A DNA stretch of 64,000 bases. Origin: Podocnemis expansa (lineage: Eukaryota; Chordata; Testudines; Podocnemididae). How positions within the stretch are numbered: position 1 is the first letter of the stretch; every line of letters begins with the position of its first letter. The translations under genes were made by a program, and so were the position numbers. This document shows positions 23,227 through 33,515 of the stretch, in pieces. The DNA is taken from positions 40,065,557 to 40,129,556 of the forward strand of contig ML681990.1 in the NCBI GenBank assembly GCA_007922195.1. The letters are read 5' to 3'. The notes beneath the pieces were generated by a model. It was not told the DNA's origin. It ran no database searches and was given only the letters and a program-made list of their open reading frames with translations.

Positions 23227-25928
23227 CATAGAATCATAGGGTTGGAAGGGACCTCATAGGTCATCTAGTCCAACCCCCTGCCAGAGGCAGGACCACTCCC
23301 ACTTAAACCATCCCAGTCAGGGTTTTGTCCAGCCGGGCCTTAAACACCTCTAAAGATGGAGACTCCACCATGTCCCTCGGCAGCTCATTCCAAGACTTCA
23401 CCACTCTCCTGGTAAAAAAAAAAGTTTTTCCTAATATCCAGCCTCAACCTCCCTAACCGCAACTTGAGACCATTGCTCCTCGTTCTGTCCTCCGTTACTA
23501 GTGAGAACAGTCGAGCTCCATCTTCCTTAGAGCATCCCTTCAAGTAGTTGAAGGTTGCTGTCAAATCCCCCCTCAATCTTCTCTTCTGCAGACTAAATAA
23601 GCCTAATGCTTCCAGTCTTTCCTCATAGGGCTTGTGGTCCAGCCCTTTAATCATTTTGGTTGCCCTCCTCTGAACTCTCTCTAGCATGTCCCTGTCCTTT
23701 TTGTAGTGGGGAGCCCAAAACTGAACACAGTATTCTAGATGTGGCCTCACCAGTGCAGAATAGAGGGGAAGGATCACATCCCTTGATCTGCTGGTAACAC
23801 TTCTTTTGCTGCAGCCCAGTATGCCATTGGCCTTTTTGGCAGCAAGAGCACACTGCTGACTCATATCCAGCTTCCCATCCACCATGACCCCCAGGTCCTT
23901 TTCTACACTGCTGCTACTTAGCTGAATGTTTCCCAGCCTGTAGCAGTGCATAGGGTTTTTTGGTCACAAATGCAGGATTTTACACTTATCCTTATTGAAC
24001 CTCATAAGATTTCTATTGGCCCACTGTTCCAATTTATCTAGGTCTCCCTGAATCCTGTCCTTGCCCTCCAACCTGTCTACTGGTCCTCCCAGCTTGGTGT
24101 CATCCGCAAACTTACTGAGAGTGCAGTCTATTCCATCATCCAGATCATTGATGAAAATGTTGAACAGAACTGGCCCCAGGACCGACCCCTGGGGCACACC
24201 ACTCGTGACCGGTTGCCAGCTAGAAATGGAACCATTGATTCCTACACGCTGAAACCGTTGATCTAGCCAGTTCTGTATCCACCTTATAGTCCACCTATCC
24301 AACCCATACTTCCTTAATTTGCCAATGAGAATGCTGTGGGAAACTGTATCAAAAGCCTTGCTAAAATCAAGGTATAGCACATCAACGGTGCTTCCCGCAT
24401 CCAGAAAACCAGTCATCTGCTCATAGAAGGAAATGAGATTGGTCAGGCATGATTTACCCTTGGTAAATCCATGCTGACTGTTCCTGATCACTTTATTTTC
24501 CTCTAAGTGTGTGAGGATGGATTCTTTGAGAATCTGCTCCATAATTTTTCCAGGGATTGAGGTGAGGCTGACTGGTCTGTAATTCCCTGGATCCTCCTTT
24601 TTCCTTTTCTTGAAAATAGGCACTACATTTGCTTTTTTCCAGTCCTCTGGCACCTCCCCCGTTCTCCATGAGTTTTGAAAGATAACGGCCAGCGGTGCGG
24701 CTGTTTCGTCGGCCAATTCCCTTAGCACCCTTGGATGCAGTTCGTCCGGCCCCATGGACTTGTGCACTTGCAGCTTCTTTAAGCAGTCCCTAACCTGACC
24801 TTCCATCACCAAGGGCCTGTCTTCTTCTCTCCCATCTGCCACACCCATGGTAGTGGGCTGGGAGCTGACCCTGCCTGTGAAAACTGAAGAAAAAAATGCA
24901 TTGAGCACTTCAGCTTTTTCCTCATCCTCTGTCACAAGGATGCCTGCCCTATTCAGCAAGGGGCCTACACCATCCCTGATCCTCTTTTTGTTACTAATAT
25001 ACTTGTAGAACCCCTTCTTGTTATCTTTTACATCCCTCGCTAGCCGCAACTCCATTTGTCCTTTGGCCTTTCTGATTTTATCCTTGCAGTCCCTAGCAAT
25101 ATCTTTATATGCCTTTTTGGACATCTGACCAAGCTTCCACTTCCTGTAAGCTTCCTTTTTATGTTTAAGCTCAGAGCAGAGTTCTCTGCTAAGCCATTCT
25201 GGCTGCCCCACATGTTTGTTCTTTCTCCTAATTGGAATGGCAACTTCCTGTGCCCTTAGCAGAGTTTTTTTAAAATATAGCCAACTCTCTTGGACTCCTT
25301 TCCCCTTTAGATTAGCTTCCAAAGGGATCCTGCCCATCAGTTCCCTGAGGGAGCCAAAATCTGGTTTTTTGAAGTCCAGGGTTTTTGTTTTGCTTCTTTC
25401 CTTCCTTCCTTTAATCAGCATCCTGAACTCAACCATGTCATGGTCACTACTGCCTAGCTTGCCATTTACCTCTACGTCCCTGATCAATTCTTCCCTGTTT
25501 GTGAGCAGCAAGTCGAGCAGTGCAAGTCCCCTAGTTGGTTCCTCTAGCATTTGTACTAGAAAGTTGTCCCCAACACTCTCTAAAAATCTCCTGGATTGCC
25601 CATGCACTGCTGTTTTGGCCTCCCAGCAGATGTCAGGGAAATTGAAGTCCCCCATCAGCACCAGGGCCTGTGATCTAGAAGCTTCCGCTAGTTGTCCATA
25701 GAACACCTCATCCACCTCCTGCTTCTGGTCTGGTGGTCTATAGCAGACCCCCACCACAACATCCCCCTTGTTGTTTTTGCCTCTCAATGTAACCCACAGA
25801 CTTTCTACTGGCACGCTTCCACTTCCATAATGGAGCTCTGAGCAGTCATAGAGCTCTTTTACATATAACACTACTCCTCCCCCTCTTCTTCCCTGCCTGT
25901 CCTTCCTGAACAGTTTATAACCAGCCTC
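23227..25928 (-). mobile_element. CR1 LINE copy B, nested in copy A
   Basis: The 3' end catagaatcatagggttgg lies at 23227. It runs to about 25928, where gaacagtttataacc meets copy A sequence. The short string agcctc is found at both junctions (23222-23227 and about 25926-25931), a plausible target duplication. It is 5' truncated inside the endonuclease domain. It is younger than its host copy A, which fits its longer open frames. Confidence 0.85.
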
Positions 25929-25940
25929 TCTTCTCTCCAA
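23385..25940 (-). pseudogene. CR1 ORF2: endonuclease (partial)-RT, one stop
   Basis: On the minus strand the frame is open from 25940 to 23964 (658 codons), meets one TGA at 23964-23966, and stays in the same frame from 23951 to 23385 (188 codons). Residues 1-170 are the C-terminal part of an APE-type endonuclease (GDFN at 97-100, SDH at about 165-167). The RT follows: [57 protein letters not shown] and FADD at 611-614. The last part has [20 protein letters not shown], typical of CR1 C-termini. The first few residues (MERRE) come from copy A or the target duplication, so the Met is not a native start. ORF1 and the start of the endonuclease are absent, so the copy cannot move by itself. Confidence 0.88.
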
Positions 25941-26064
25941 TCTGCCATACCCAGTGTAGTGGGCTGGGAGCTGGCCCTGCCTGTGAAAACTGAAGTAAAA
26001 AAAGAATTGAGCACTTCAGCTTTTTCCTCATCCTCCATCACGAGGATACCTGCCCCATTCATTT
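25929..26064 (-). mobile_element. CR1 copy A, 5' remainder
   Basis: The translation ([29 protein letters not shown]) matches residues just before the RT in copy B. It continues copy A, which stops at 23226 at the corresponding place. The 5' end at about 26062 is a truncation. Confidence 0.85.
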
Positions 26065-26433
26065 CTATGTTATGTACTGTGGGTTGATGTAAAATATCTT
26101 TTGTTTCCTCATGATGTCATGTCATTCAGTACCTTTTTACTATCTCAGTTATTGAGCCTGTTTGCCTATCCCACAGTCAGCACAAACACTCTAATCTCCA
26201 GTTCCCTTGAATTCACTGGTGGCCCCAGCAGTGGATGCACCATGATTATTGCATTTCCAGCCCTACAGGGAGGAAATACTATATTAGTTAACAGGGTCTG
26301 AGAGCAAGAATCAAGAGAAGTATGGAAAACCCGGAAAGTGTCCTGAAGAGTAACAGTGAAAAGAGATTTCCAGGCAGTGAAGACTGAAAGTTTGATTTTG
26401 CTTTTTGTTTGTCTTTTCATGACACAAGATATT
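26065..26433. other. Anonymous DNA
   Basis: No gene seen between the CR1 pair and the next candidate repeat. Confidence 0.5.
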
Positions 26434-26441
26434 CTCTAGTT

Positions 26442-27028
26442 CAGTGTTTCTCAACTTTTAGTAGTCCAGGAAACATGTAACAGTATGAATTAATTTATGT
26501 GGAACATGTAATGAAAACTTCCATGAAAAAGCCAGTATATACAGGCTGTGATGTTTGTAATATCTCTGTTACTCATTCCTGTGAAAATGATTCAGGAAAT
26601 CAAATTTAATACAGTTTTATGAATATTATATATGTTTATTTTTAAAAAGAATGGATACACAATGATTATGCTCATAACTTAAAACTGAAAATAATGTGGA
26701 ATTAAGAGTGCTGGCTGAGTGGGACATGGTGGGTGGAAGCTGTGCTGCAGCTTGGACATTTATATACTGCCACTGGTACCAGTGGTAACAACAGCAAGAC
26801 ATTTTAAAATGCCTGAGCCACAGCAAAGGAGCAAGGTGGCAGCAGGTGCCAACATGCTCCTGGAAAACTTTGCTGCCGCTTGGGCATATGAAATCTCTCA
26901 GGTGTGCATCAGCTTGCCCTGTTGCTCCTTCCCACTTCCCCACTCAGTGCCTCTGATGGGGAGGGGTCGCAGAAAACCTTCCCTATGTCCGCAGAGTGCC
27001 TGCTGTGGTTGCGTTTAAGTGAGAACTG
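26442..27028. mobile_element. Possible hAT element
   Basis: The left end cagtgtttctcaactttt is a typical hAT terminus preceded by ctctagtt. A weak inverted partner, gtttaagtgagaactg, ends at 27028, but the following ggggaaaa does not repeat the left flank. Either the right end is wrong or the copy is rearranged. Confidence 0.35.
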
Positions 27029-28720
27029 GGGGAAAAACACATAGAGAGAGAAGCTGAGAGTATAATGATAGTATCTGTTTACATTGGCTAATAGTGTGCT
27101 TAGCTGTTTACCCTGAATTATTTACAGCTGTTGGCTGGCCCTTTTTTGAGGGGATGGAGAAGGAAGAGAGGTTTGTGTTGACTCCATGGTGATATGAGAG
27201 TGAGATAGGGTAAAGGAAGTTTAGAAGGGACAATAAAGATGGAATGATAGTGGATGGGGGTGGGTTTTTGCGTGCCTAGAAGGGAGAGGCAATGGAGGGA
27301 GAGAGGTGCATAACCATGAGACCTAGAAACATTACTTTTAATGAAAGCTGAATTTTGAATGTAATCACACAGTTCTAGGGCCTCTCCCTTAATCTGCCCC
27401 TATTCAAACTGATGCTTCCGGTGCATGTTAGTTTTCTTTCTTCCCTTATCTTTGTGTTGCCTTTTTAAAATTTATACTTTTCAGTGCTCATCTAGCTGAA
27501 ACATGCCTACCAGATTGTCTGTTGTACAATTGTGAATAATTATTTTTTGACCCCCTGTAACAAAGTTAGTATCTTTAAAATTCATTATTAAAGGGATGAT
27601 GATTTTTGTAGTTTCAATTCTATTGCTGCATTCTTTAAACCTCCAAATGAGACTGTGGTCAGGAGCCTGTGATACATCAGTTACTGTGAGTATTGGATTA
27701 TAGTATTTCTAGTACTCAGTTTAATTACATTTTTTCCTCAGTAAAATATGGAAAGAAAATCAGTTGCGTCTACTTATATATTTTTAAATGCTTTGTTCTA
27801 ATTCCGTATCTAGGGAGGAGATCTTAGTTTTTAGCTGCTATTGTGATATCTATTTAACTTGGTTTAGTGAGTTGAAAAGTTGCCATTAGAATAAATAGTA
27901 ATCATGAGAACAAGTTTCATGAGAGCTGTACTGTGGAGGACTAATCCAGCTTGGCTCAGTATGTTATTTCTGTTGGATTTATTGAATATAAGAGCATCAA
28001 AGAAAATCTTTGTATTTGTCCATGCAATGCACTACTCCTGAAAGGTATAGTGGATGTTGACCTTTTGAAAACAAAGCTATTGGCATTCTTGACCTACTTA
28101 TATGATTTTGATTTTAATTCACTAAGTGTTGTGTCTGTAAATAAAAAAAAATATGTAGAAAACAGGTTTATGTTTTAGTAATTTGTTAATTAGACAGTAC
28201 CTACTAGCTCGTCGGAGTTCTGGTCTTAAATCTGTGACATTAATAGATGTGTCAGTGACTTAAGTTAAATCTCTAGGTTTCTTTGTAGTGAATAAATCAG
28301 GAAAGAGAAAAGTGCACAATCGAACAATCAGGGTTTTTTTCTCTTCTCTCTTTTTTTGTTTTGCTTTTCACATTCAAGTGACTTCAGGATATATTACATT
28401 TGAAATATTTATAGAAGTACTCTGTAAAAACAGTATATGGAAAAATACTGTTTTAAAATAAGTTTTGTCATCTTTGTTTTAGTGAATATTTGCAAGACAG
28501 AGTGGTCTGAATTTTTAATGAACAATCTGTATTAGCCAGTAATGACCTCAAGGGGACCACTACTAGCAATGGGGAAGCACTTGCATTGCCTGGCCATTTC
28601 ATTTTTGCTGGTGTCATGGGTGTCAACATGCTGTGGAGTTTGAAATGTGGGCATTTGTCCACCTATCTAGCACCTGGATTGAAATGTAGGCATTTGTCCA
28701 CTTGTTTGGTACCTGGATTG
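27029..28720. other. Anonymous AT-rich DNA
   Basis: Only short frames (for example 27951-28178) without recognisable domains. No gene seen. 28643-28710 holds two imperfect copies of a short unit around gcatttgtccac. Confidence 0.5.
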
Positions 28721-28727
28721 TGGAAAA

Positions 28728-29610
28728 AACAACAAGGAGTTGTGTGGCACTGGAAGACTAACAGATTTATTTTTTGCATGAGCTTTTGTGGGAGAAGATC
28801 CCACTTCCTCAGATGCTTCGAAGATGGGTGAACTTACAGAAAGGAATGAAACTAAATGCAAGGGGGTGTAAAACATAGGATCAGGTCATAAGATAACAGC
28901 AAATCAGAGCAGTTTACAGGCTCAAACCATGGGAAGCCTGAAGTCAAATTACCCTTTGTAATGGGAAAAGAATCCATAGTCTCGATTCAGTCCTGCTTTC
29001 ACAGAATTTAGCTTGCATATTAATTCAAGTTCAGCTGTCTCTCTTTGAAGTCTTGATGTTCCAGGTACAGCTCTAAGGACAGTAGTTAACAAATCCATCA
29101 TCGAGTGATTAGGAAGATGGAAGTGCTCAGCAACTGGTTTCTTTGTTTTGTGATTTCTGATATGAGCTCTGTGCTCATTCAGTCTCTTACGGAGCGATCG
29201 TTCTGTTTGTCCAATATATAAGGTGTAGGGGCATTTCTTGCACATGATGGCATAGACCACATTAGTAGATGAGTAGGTAAATGAGCCTTTGATGGAGTAA
29301 CAGGCTTGATTAGGACCTATGATGGTGTCTGTTGTGTAGATATGTGGGCAGACTTGGCAGCATGGTTTTTTGCAGGGGTGTGTGCCTGCTTCAATGTTCC
29401 TGTTGTTAGATCTGTAGTTGCTGGTGAGTATCTGTTTAAGATTAGGGGGGGTCATCCGCTCGTTTCATATTGGCTCTTCAGTGGCGCTCTCATTGTAACA
29501 ACGAGTTTTATTTACCTTTGGCCTGAGTTGGATTCAGGTTGGTAATCTTGTAGTGAAAGGTTCTATATCTCCTTTTAGTTACCTACCTCTGGAATTTTTG
29601 CTGTCCTGCT
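28728..29610 (-). mobile_element. Penelope-like element, 5' truncated
   Basis: Minus-strand element: GIY-YIG coding part (29455-28949), then a non-coding tail with catgagcttttgtgggagaa and gagttgtgtggcactggaag (complement), ending near 28728 in an aacaacaagg string. The reverse transcriptase that should precede the nuclease is missing. This copy links the palindromic tails elsewhere in the window to PLEs. Confidence 0.85.
28949..29455 (-). CDS. GIY-YIG endonuclease part of a Penelope-like element
   Basis: 168 codons open to a natural stop. Residues 28-36 (C28, C32, C33, C36) form the cysteine-rich linker that PLEs have between RT and nuclease. The GIY-YIG pair is VVYAI at 66-70 and LYIG at 79-82, followed by the arginine-rich helix (TERSLRKRLNEHRAHI, 84-99) and a conserved Glu in KPVAEHF (E110). 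The nuclease nicks the target DNA that primes reverse transcription. The first Met is internal to the original protein: the RT domain that makes up most of a PLE polyprotein is absent upstream. It is therefore a fragment that happens to be open, and I expect no function alone. Adjacent tail sequence on the 3' side is that of the same element. Confidence 0.85.
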   Translation of the reverse strand: MTPPNLKQILTSNYRSNNRNIEAGTHPCKKPCCQVCPHIYTTDTIIGPNQACYSIKGSFTYSSTNVVYAIMCKKCPYTLYIGQTERSLRKRLNEHRAHIRNHKTKKPVAEHFHLPNHSMMDLLTTVLRAVPGTSRLQRETAELELICKLNSVKAGLNRDYGFFSHYKG

Positions 29611-29651
29611 GAAAACCTATTATTACATAATGTAGTTATGCCATGTTAGAA

Positions 29652-29770
29652 TAGAATCATAGGGTTGGAAGGGACCTTATGAGATCATCGAGTCCAACCC
29701 TCTGGGGCTTGAGCCCAGGACCTTCTCCATATTAAGCAGAGGTGCTAGCTACTACACTATTTGCAGGGCT
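29652..29770 (-). mobile_element. CR1 3' end fused to a tRNA-like stretch
   Basis: Starts tagaatcatagggttggaag (complement of a CR1 3' end) up to about 29702, then changes to gggcttgagcccaggacctt, which on the minus strand resembles a tRNA B box (ggtcctgggctcaagccc). It may be a tRNA-derived SINE with a CR1 tail; too short to be sure. Confidence 0.5.
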
Positions 29771-30825
29771 ATTTGTTGAGCCTCTTTTAGATTCTGCTAA
29801 GAAGAATTCCTAAATATTTTAATTTATGTAAGAAATGGGATTGCTTTATGGTTGAGAAGAGTTTTAATATACCTCTATCTATCATGGATACTGAGGAGAT
29901 TTTTAATCAAGATGACATTTAGATTATTGCTCTGTAAAACTGAAGTTCTTGTTTTCTTTTAAGACAGTCTTTGCCAAGTACTCCTGTCATCACATCTGCT
30001 TTTTTAAATTTATTTTAAGAATCATTTCTAAGAACATATTGATTTGCAGTATGTGGGTAGAAAGATGAAGCAGGAAGTTAGTGCTAGATTGGTGTAAGAA
30101 AGCTGGGAAACATCTTGTTGGGAGTGTTACACAAAACATGGTCATTTAGAGTTGTGGGCTTTTTTATACTTTAGGGGAAAAAAAGTTGAAAAAACCATGT
30201 TCTCTGAAACTCTGGAGAATGACACTGGATCTGCCAACTTCCCTCATGCTACTTCCGTACTTGCCAGTCATTCTGGAAGCTCCTTGACTAACAGCTCTGT
30301 CGCCAAAACCAAATCTAAGATTTCATGATGACTATCTGCAGGATATAAGGCCTTGGAACTAGCATGAGTACTTTGGAAATGTTTCTAAAATTTGTGTTTG
30401 TGTGTATATATAACATTTTATGTTCACCTCATGTGAATGAATATTAATCTGCAGTAGCCCTAGAAATACCAGTAAAGCATGCATGGCTCATTACAAATAT
30501 ATATGTTAGAATCCTACAGCATTTTTTTTCAGACTAATCATCCAATAAAAAAGAAGAGTGTGTCAGGGGCAGGACATCCACTGACAGCACTGGTGGAAGT
30601 CAGGTGTCACTGTGATCTGTAGGACAGTCAGAGAAGCACAGAAACCTCCTCCTTTTGGGCTGTAAGTTCTGTGCTATACCTTTTGGAGTCATAGCACAGA
30701 ATCTTACCCTTAATTTTTATATTTTTAAAAATATACCTACGGGGGGAACAACTGTTTAAGAGTGGGCTCTTCAGTCTAGCACAGAAAGCTCTAACTGGAT
30801 CCATTGGCTAGAAGTTAAAGCTCAA
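29771..30825. other. Anonymous DNA
   Basis: No gene or nameable repeat seen. Confidence 0.5.
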
Positions 30826-31062
30826 CATTGTTCAGACTGGAAATAAGATAGTAAATTTTTAACAGTGAGAGTTGTTAACCACTGGAACAACTTAACTTAT
30901 CAAGACTTGTGGTGGATTCTCCATCACTAGCAATTTAAGTAGGATTGGGTGTTCTTCTGAGAGCTATGCTCTAGTAACTATTGGGGGAAGTGCTATGTAA
31001 TACAGGAATTCAGACAAGATGATCACAAAGGTCCCTTCTGGCTTTGAAATCTATAAAAATCC
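30826..31062 (+). mobile_element. CR1 LINE 3' fragment
   Basis: Contains gtggtggattctccatcact, agctatgctctagtaactat, cagacaagatgatcacaaag and cccttctggctttgaaatct in the order of a CR1 3' end read on the plus strand. 5' truncated and diverged. Confidence 0.8.
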
Positions 31063-32213
31063 TTAAAGTACATAACTTTTTTCATTGCTGCCAGGTGATC
31101 TGACAAAAGGAGTGGCTGTGTGGTTGCATGTGCATTTTACTGCTCTTTAATTTTCATTGTTGGTATTGGGGCACTAAGGTGACCTTTCTAAAAATCTAGA
31201 CAGAAGAGAATTTATGTTCAAAATATTCTCCATTTTCTTTTTGTCATACCAGATCAGCCCTTTCTATAATATCTCAGTTAAAACAAATGCAGCATCAATC
31301 CAGAACAAATGCAGATGATCAACCTGGATTTATCAGCCTATCACTGGATGACAAGTCCTTTGAATTTAAACAACCAACATTAGTTATTGTAGTCTTAATT
31401 GATTCAGTAAGTTCCAAGATGTTGCACCATCTTTCTGACTCTCTCTGTTTCAGTCTTTTCAGTTGCTTCTTTTTCAGATTTACAAGCAAGACAAACTGAT
31501 TTCATCACTACTAAAGATTAGATTATCCAAATTCTTCTAGACTTTGATATTAGTTTGTCTGTCTGCAAGAGACTGTGAGTCAGACAGCTATTTTTGTTGC
31601 CTTCCAAAGTACACTTAGGCGTCATAATGGATTTTCTCATAGTTTCATATGTATGATGTGGTGGGAGACTGCCTATATTTGGAATAACCCACTCTTCAGG
31701 AAAAGAGTTTAAGAAGAGAGCGTCAGATTGAATGAATGCAGTGGGAATGATGCAGCTTCTATCATATGAGACATTGCTTTGCTTGGTCCTTCTGTAGGGA
31801 AGTTTGAAGTGGCATCTTGTAATAACGGGTGTGAGTGAGAGAGGGCATTTGGAGGAATGTCTGTAGGGATAACTAAACTGATGTTTTACGCATCATTACA
31901 CTTGATAGTTGCTGTGTTGTTTTAATAGACGCTCAATGCACTGAGTTTTAGAACATTTAATCTATCAAACAGAAGAAAAAGAGATTTTTAGCTTGAAATG
32001 TTAACAGCTGTTACATTTTATGAGTTGCATAGAAATGTAGAATGTGACAGCCCTAACTGTATATATCATAGCAGAAATCAGTTTTAGGAATTTTTTGTTG
32101 TCAGGTTGTCTTGACTATGCTATTTTTAGCAAAATAAGATAGTTCATAATACTATAGATGTGGCAGGGGCAGCACTAACTTCAGAATTGAGTAGTTCGGA
32201 GCTTTTTAATACT
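31063..32213. other. Anonymous AT-rich DNA
   Basis: No gene or nameable repeat seen. Confidence 0.5.
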
Positions 32214-32221
32214 GTATAGAC

Positions 32222-32662
32222 CAGGCATGGCCAAACTGCAGCTCGGGAGCCACATGTGGCTCTTGAATGAAAAATTTTGGCTCCCAGAAGAATGTCAGCA
32301 AATCAATTTAGGAAAGCAGCTCCAGCCTAGGAGCCCAGGAAGGGATCAGGATGGTGGGGAGAAGTGAAGCATGGTCAGGATTTTAAAAAAAACTATCCAC
32401 TAGCATGCAGTCTTCTACATTGAGCAGAAGCTAAGTTTTTATAAGCCTAGTTTTCATGGTAACCTTATAAGTAATCATTGGAATCTGACATTAGTAGGAT
32501 CAATATTTGTCCTCTTTTATGATAAAATTAGTGTGCAATGAATTTTAAACTTAGTAATTTTGGAGTAGGTAAAATTATATGGCTATATGCTTCAGTGTGG
32601 CTCTCGAAGGTTTAATAATCAACTTGTGTGGCTCTTGAGTTCCATAAGCTTGGCCACCTCTG
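32222..32662. mobile_element. Non-autonomous hAT element (tggccaaact family), copy 1
   Basis: The ends caggcatggccaaactgcag and agcttggccacctctg are inverted matches. The six bases atagac abut both ends (32216-32221, 32663-32668). Same family as 49360-49824: both contain cagcaaatcaatttaggaaa, tagcctactgtcttctac-type and ggtttaataatc blocks. It was inserted at or next to the 3' end of the CR1 that follows. Confidence 0.85.
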
Positions 32663-33151
32663 ATAGACTCTAAGGTCAGAAGGTACCACTATGGTCATCT
32701 AGTCTGACCTTCTGCACAGTGCAGGCCACAAAACCACACCCACCCACTCCTGCAATAAACCTCTAACCTATGACTGACTTATTAAAAGTCTTCAAATCAT
32801 GATTTAAAGGCTTTAAGATACAGAGAATCCACCAACAAATGAGCCCTTCCACACACAAAGTAAGATGAAAAAGTCTTAGGGCTCTAGGTAGTGTACAGTG
32901 GGAGAAAATTCCCTCCCGACCACAGATATGGCGATCACTTAAACCCTGAGTATGTGGGCAAGTCTCACCAGCCAGTCATTCAAGCAAGAATTCTCTGTAA
33001 AAATTCAGAAACCACCCCATCTAATCTTCCTTCTCAGGCCAATGGCACATCCACCACTAGTAGTCAAAACTCAGTCAATTGCAAACTAGGCTGTCTCATC
33101 ATACTGTCCCCTCCGTAAAATTATCAAGTTCAGTTTTGAAGGCAGTTATGG
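32663..33151 (-). mobile_element. CR1 copy C, 3' part (split by DIRS)
   Basis: Minus-strand CR1 3' region: tctaaggtcagaaggtacca, ctagtctgaccttctgcac, ttccctcccgaccacagata and tatcaagttcagttttgaag in known order. It breaks off at gcagttatg(g), where DIRS copy 2 begins, and continues beyond that element at 38930. Confidence 0.88.
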
Positions 33152-33345
33152 TTCTTCGACGAGCAGTGCTCCCGACTGCTCCACTCTGGGTGCGGACACC
33201 GCACCGCGCCCTGGATCGGAGATTTGTAAGCAGTGGCTCAGGCAGTGGGGAGAGGAGGCACTCACGGCATCCAGCGCTCCCTCCCGCCGCTGGTGACGTC
33301 AGCAGCCTGCTCTCCCCACAGCGGTCTCCTCAGTTCCTTTTCTAC
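33152..33345. repeat. DIRS copy 2 left ITR
   Basis: Inverted match of 38702-38895: cctggatcggagatttgtaa faces ttacaaatctccgatccagg, and cagttccttttctac faces gtagaaaaggaactg. I see no difference over long stretches. Confidence 0.93.
33294..33301. promoter_or_regulatory. CRE palindrome in left ITR
   Basis: tgacgtca, about 215 bases upstream of the gag start. See the other three ITR copies. Confidence 0.55.
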
Positions 33346-33515
33346 CGCTCACGGCTCCGGACGGAGTCAGCGGTGGCTCTTCGTACAAACGATTCTAAAA
33401 CAAAAACAAAGACAGTAGTTAGTGACAGGAAACTTCACACCAAAAGGAAACTTCACCAAAACAAAAAAAAAAAAAAAAAAAGAAAAACCACAACAAACAG
33501 CACCGCAATCCAGCG

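Noticed and set aside
22925..25701. Plus-strand frames of 63-161 codons across the CR1 copies
   Set aside because: Antisense shadows of the CR1 ORF2.
26442..27028. Confident hAT call at 26.4-27.0 kb
   Set aside because: Left end is typical but the right flank does not repeat the left one, so it is listed only as possible.
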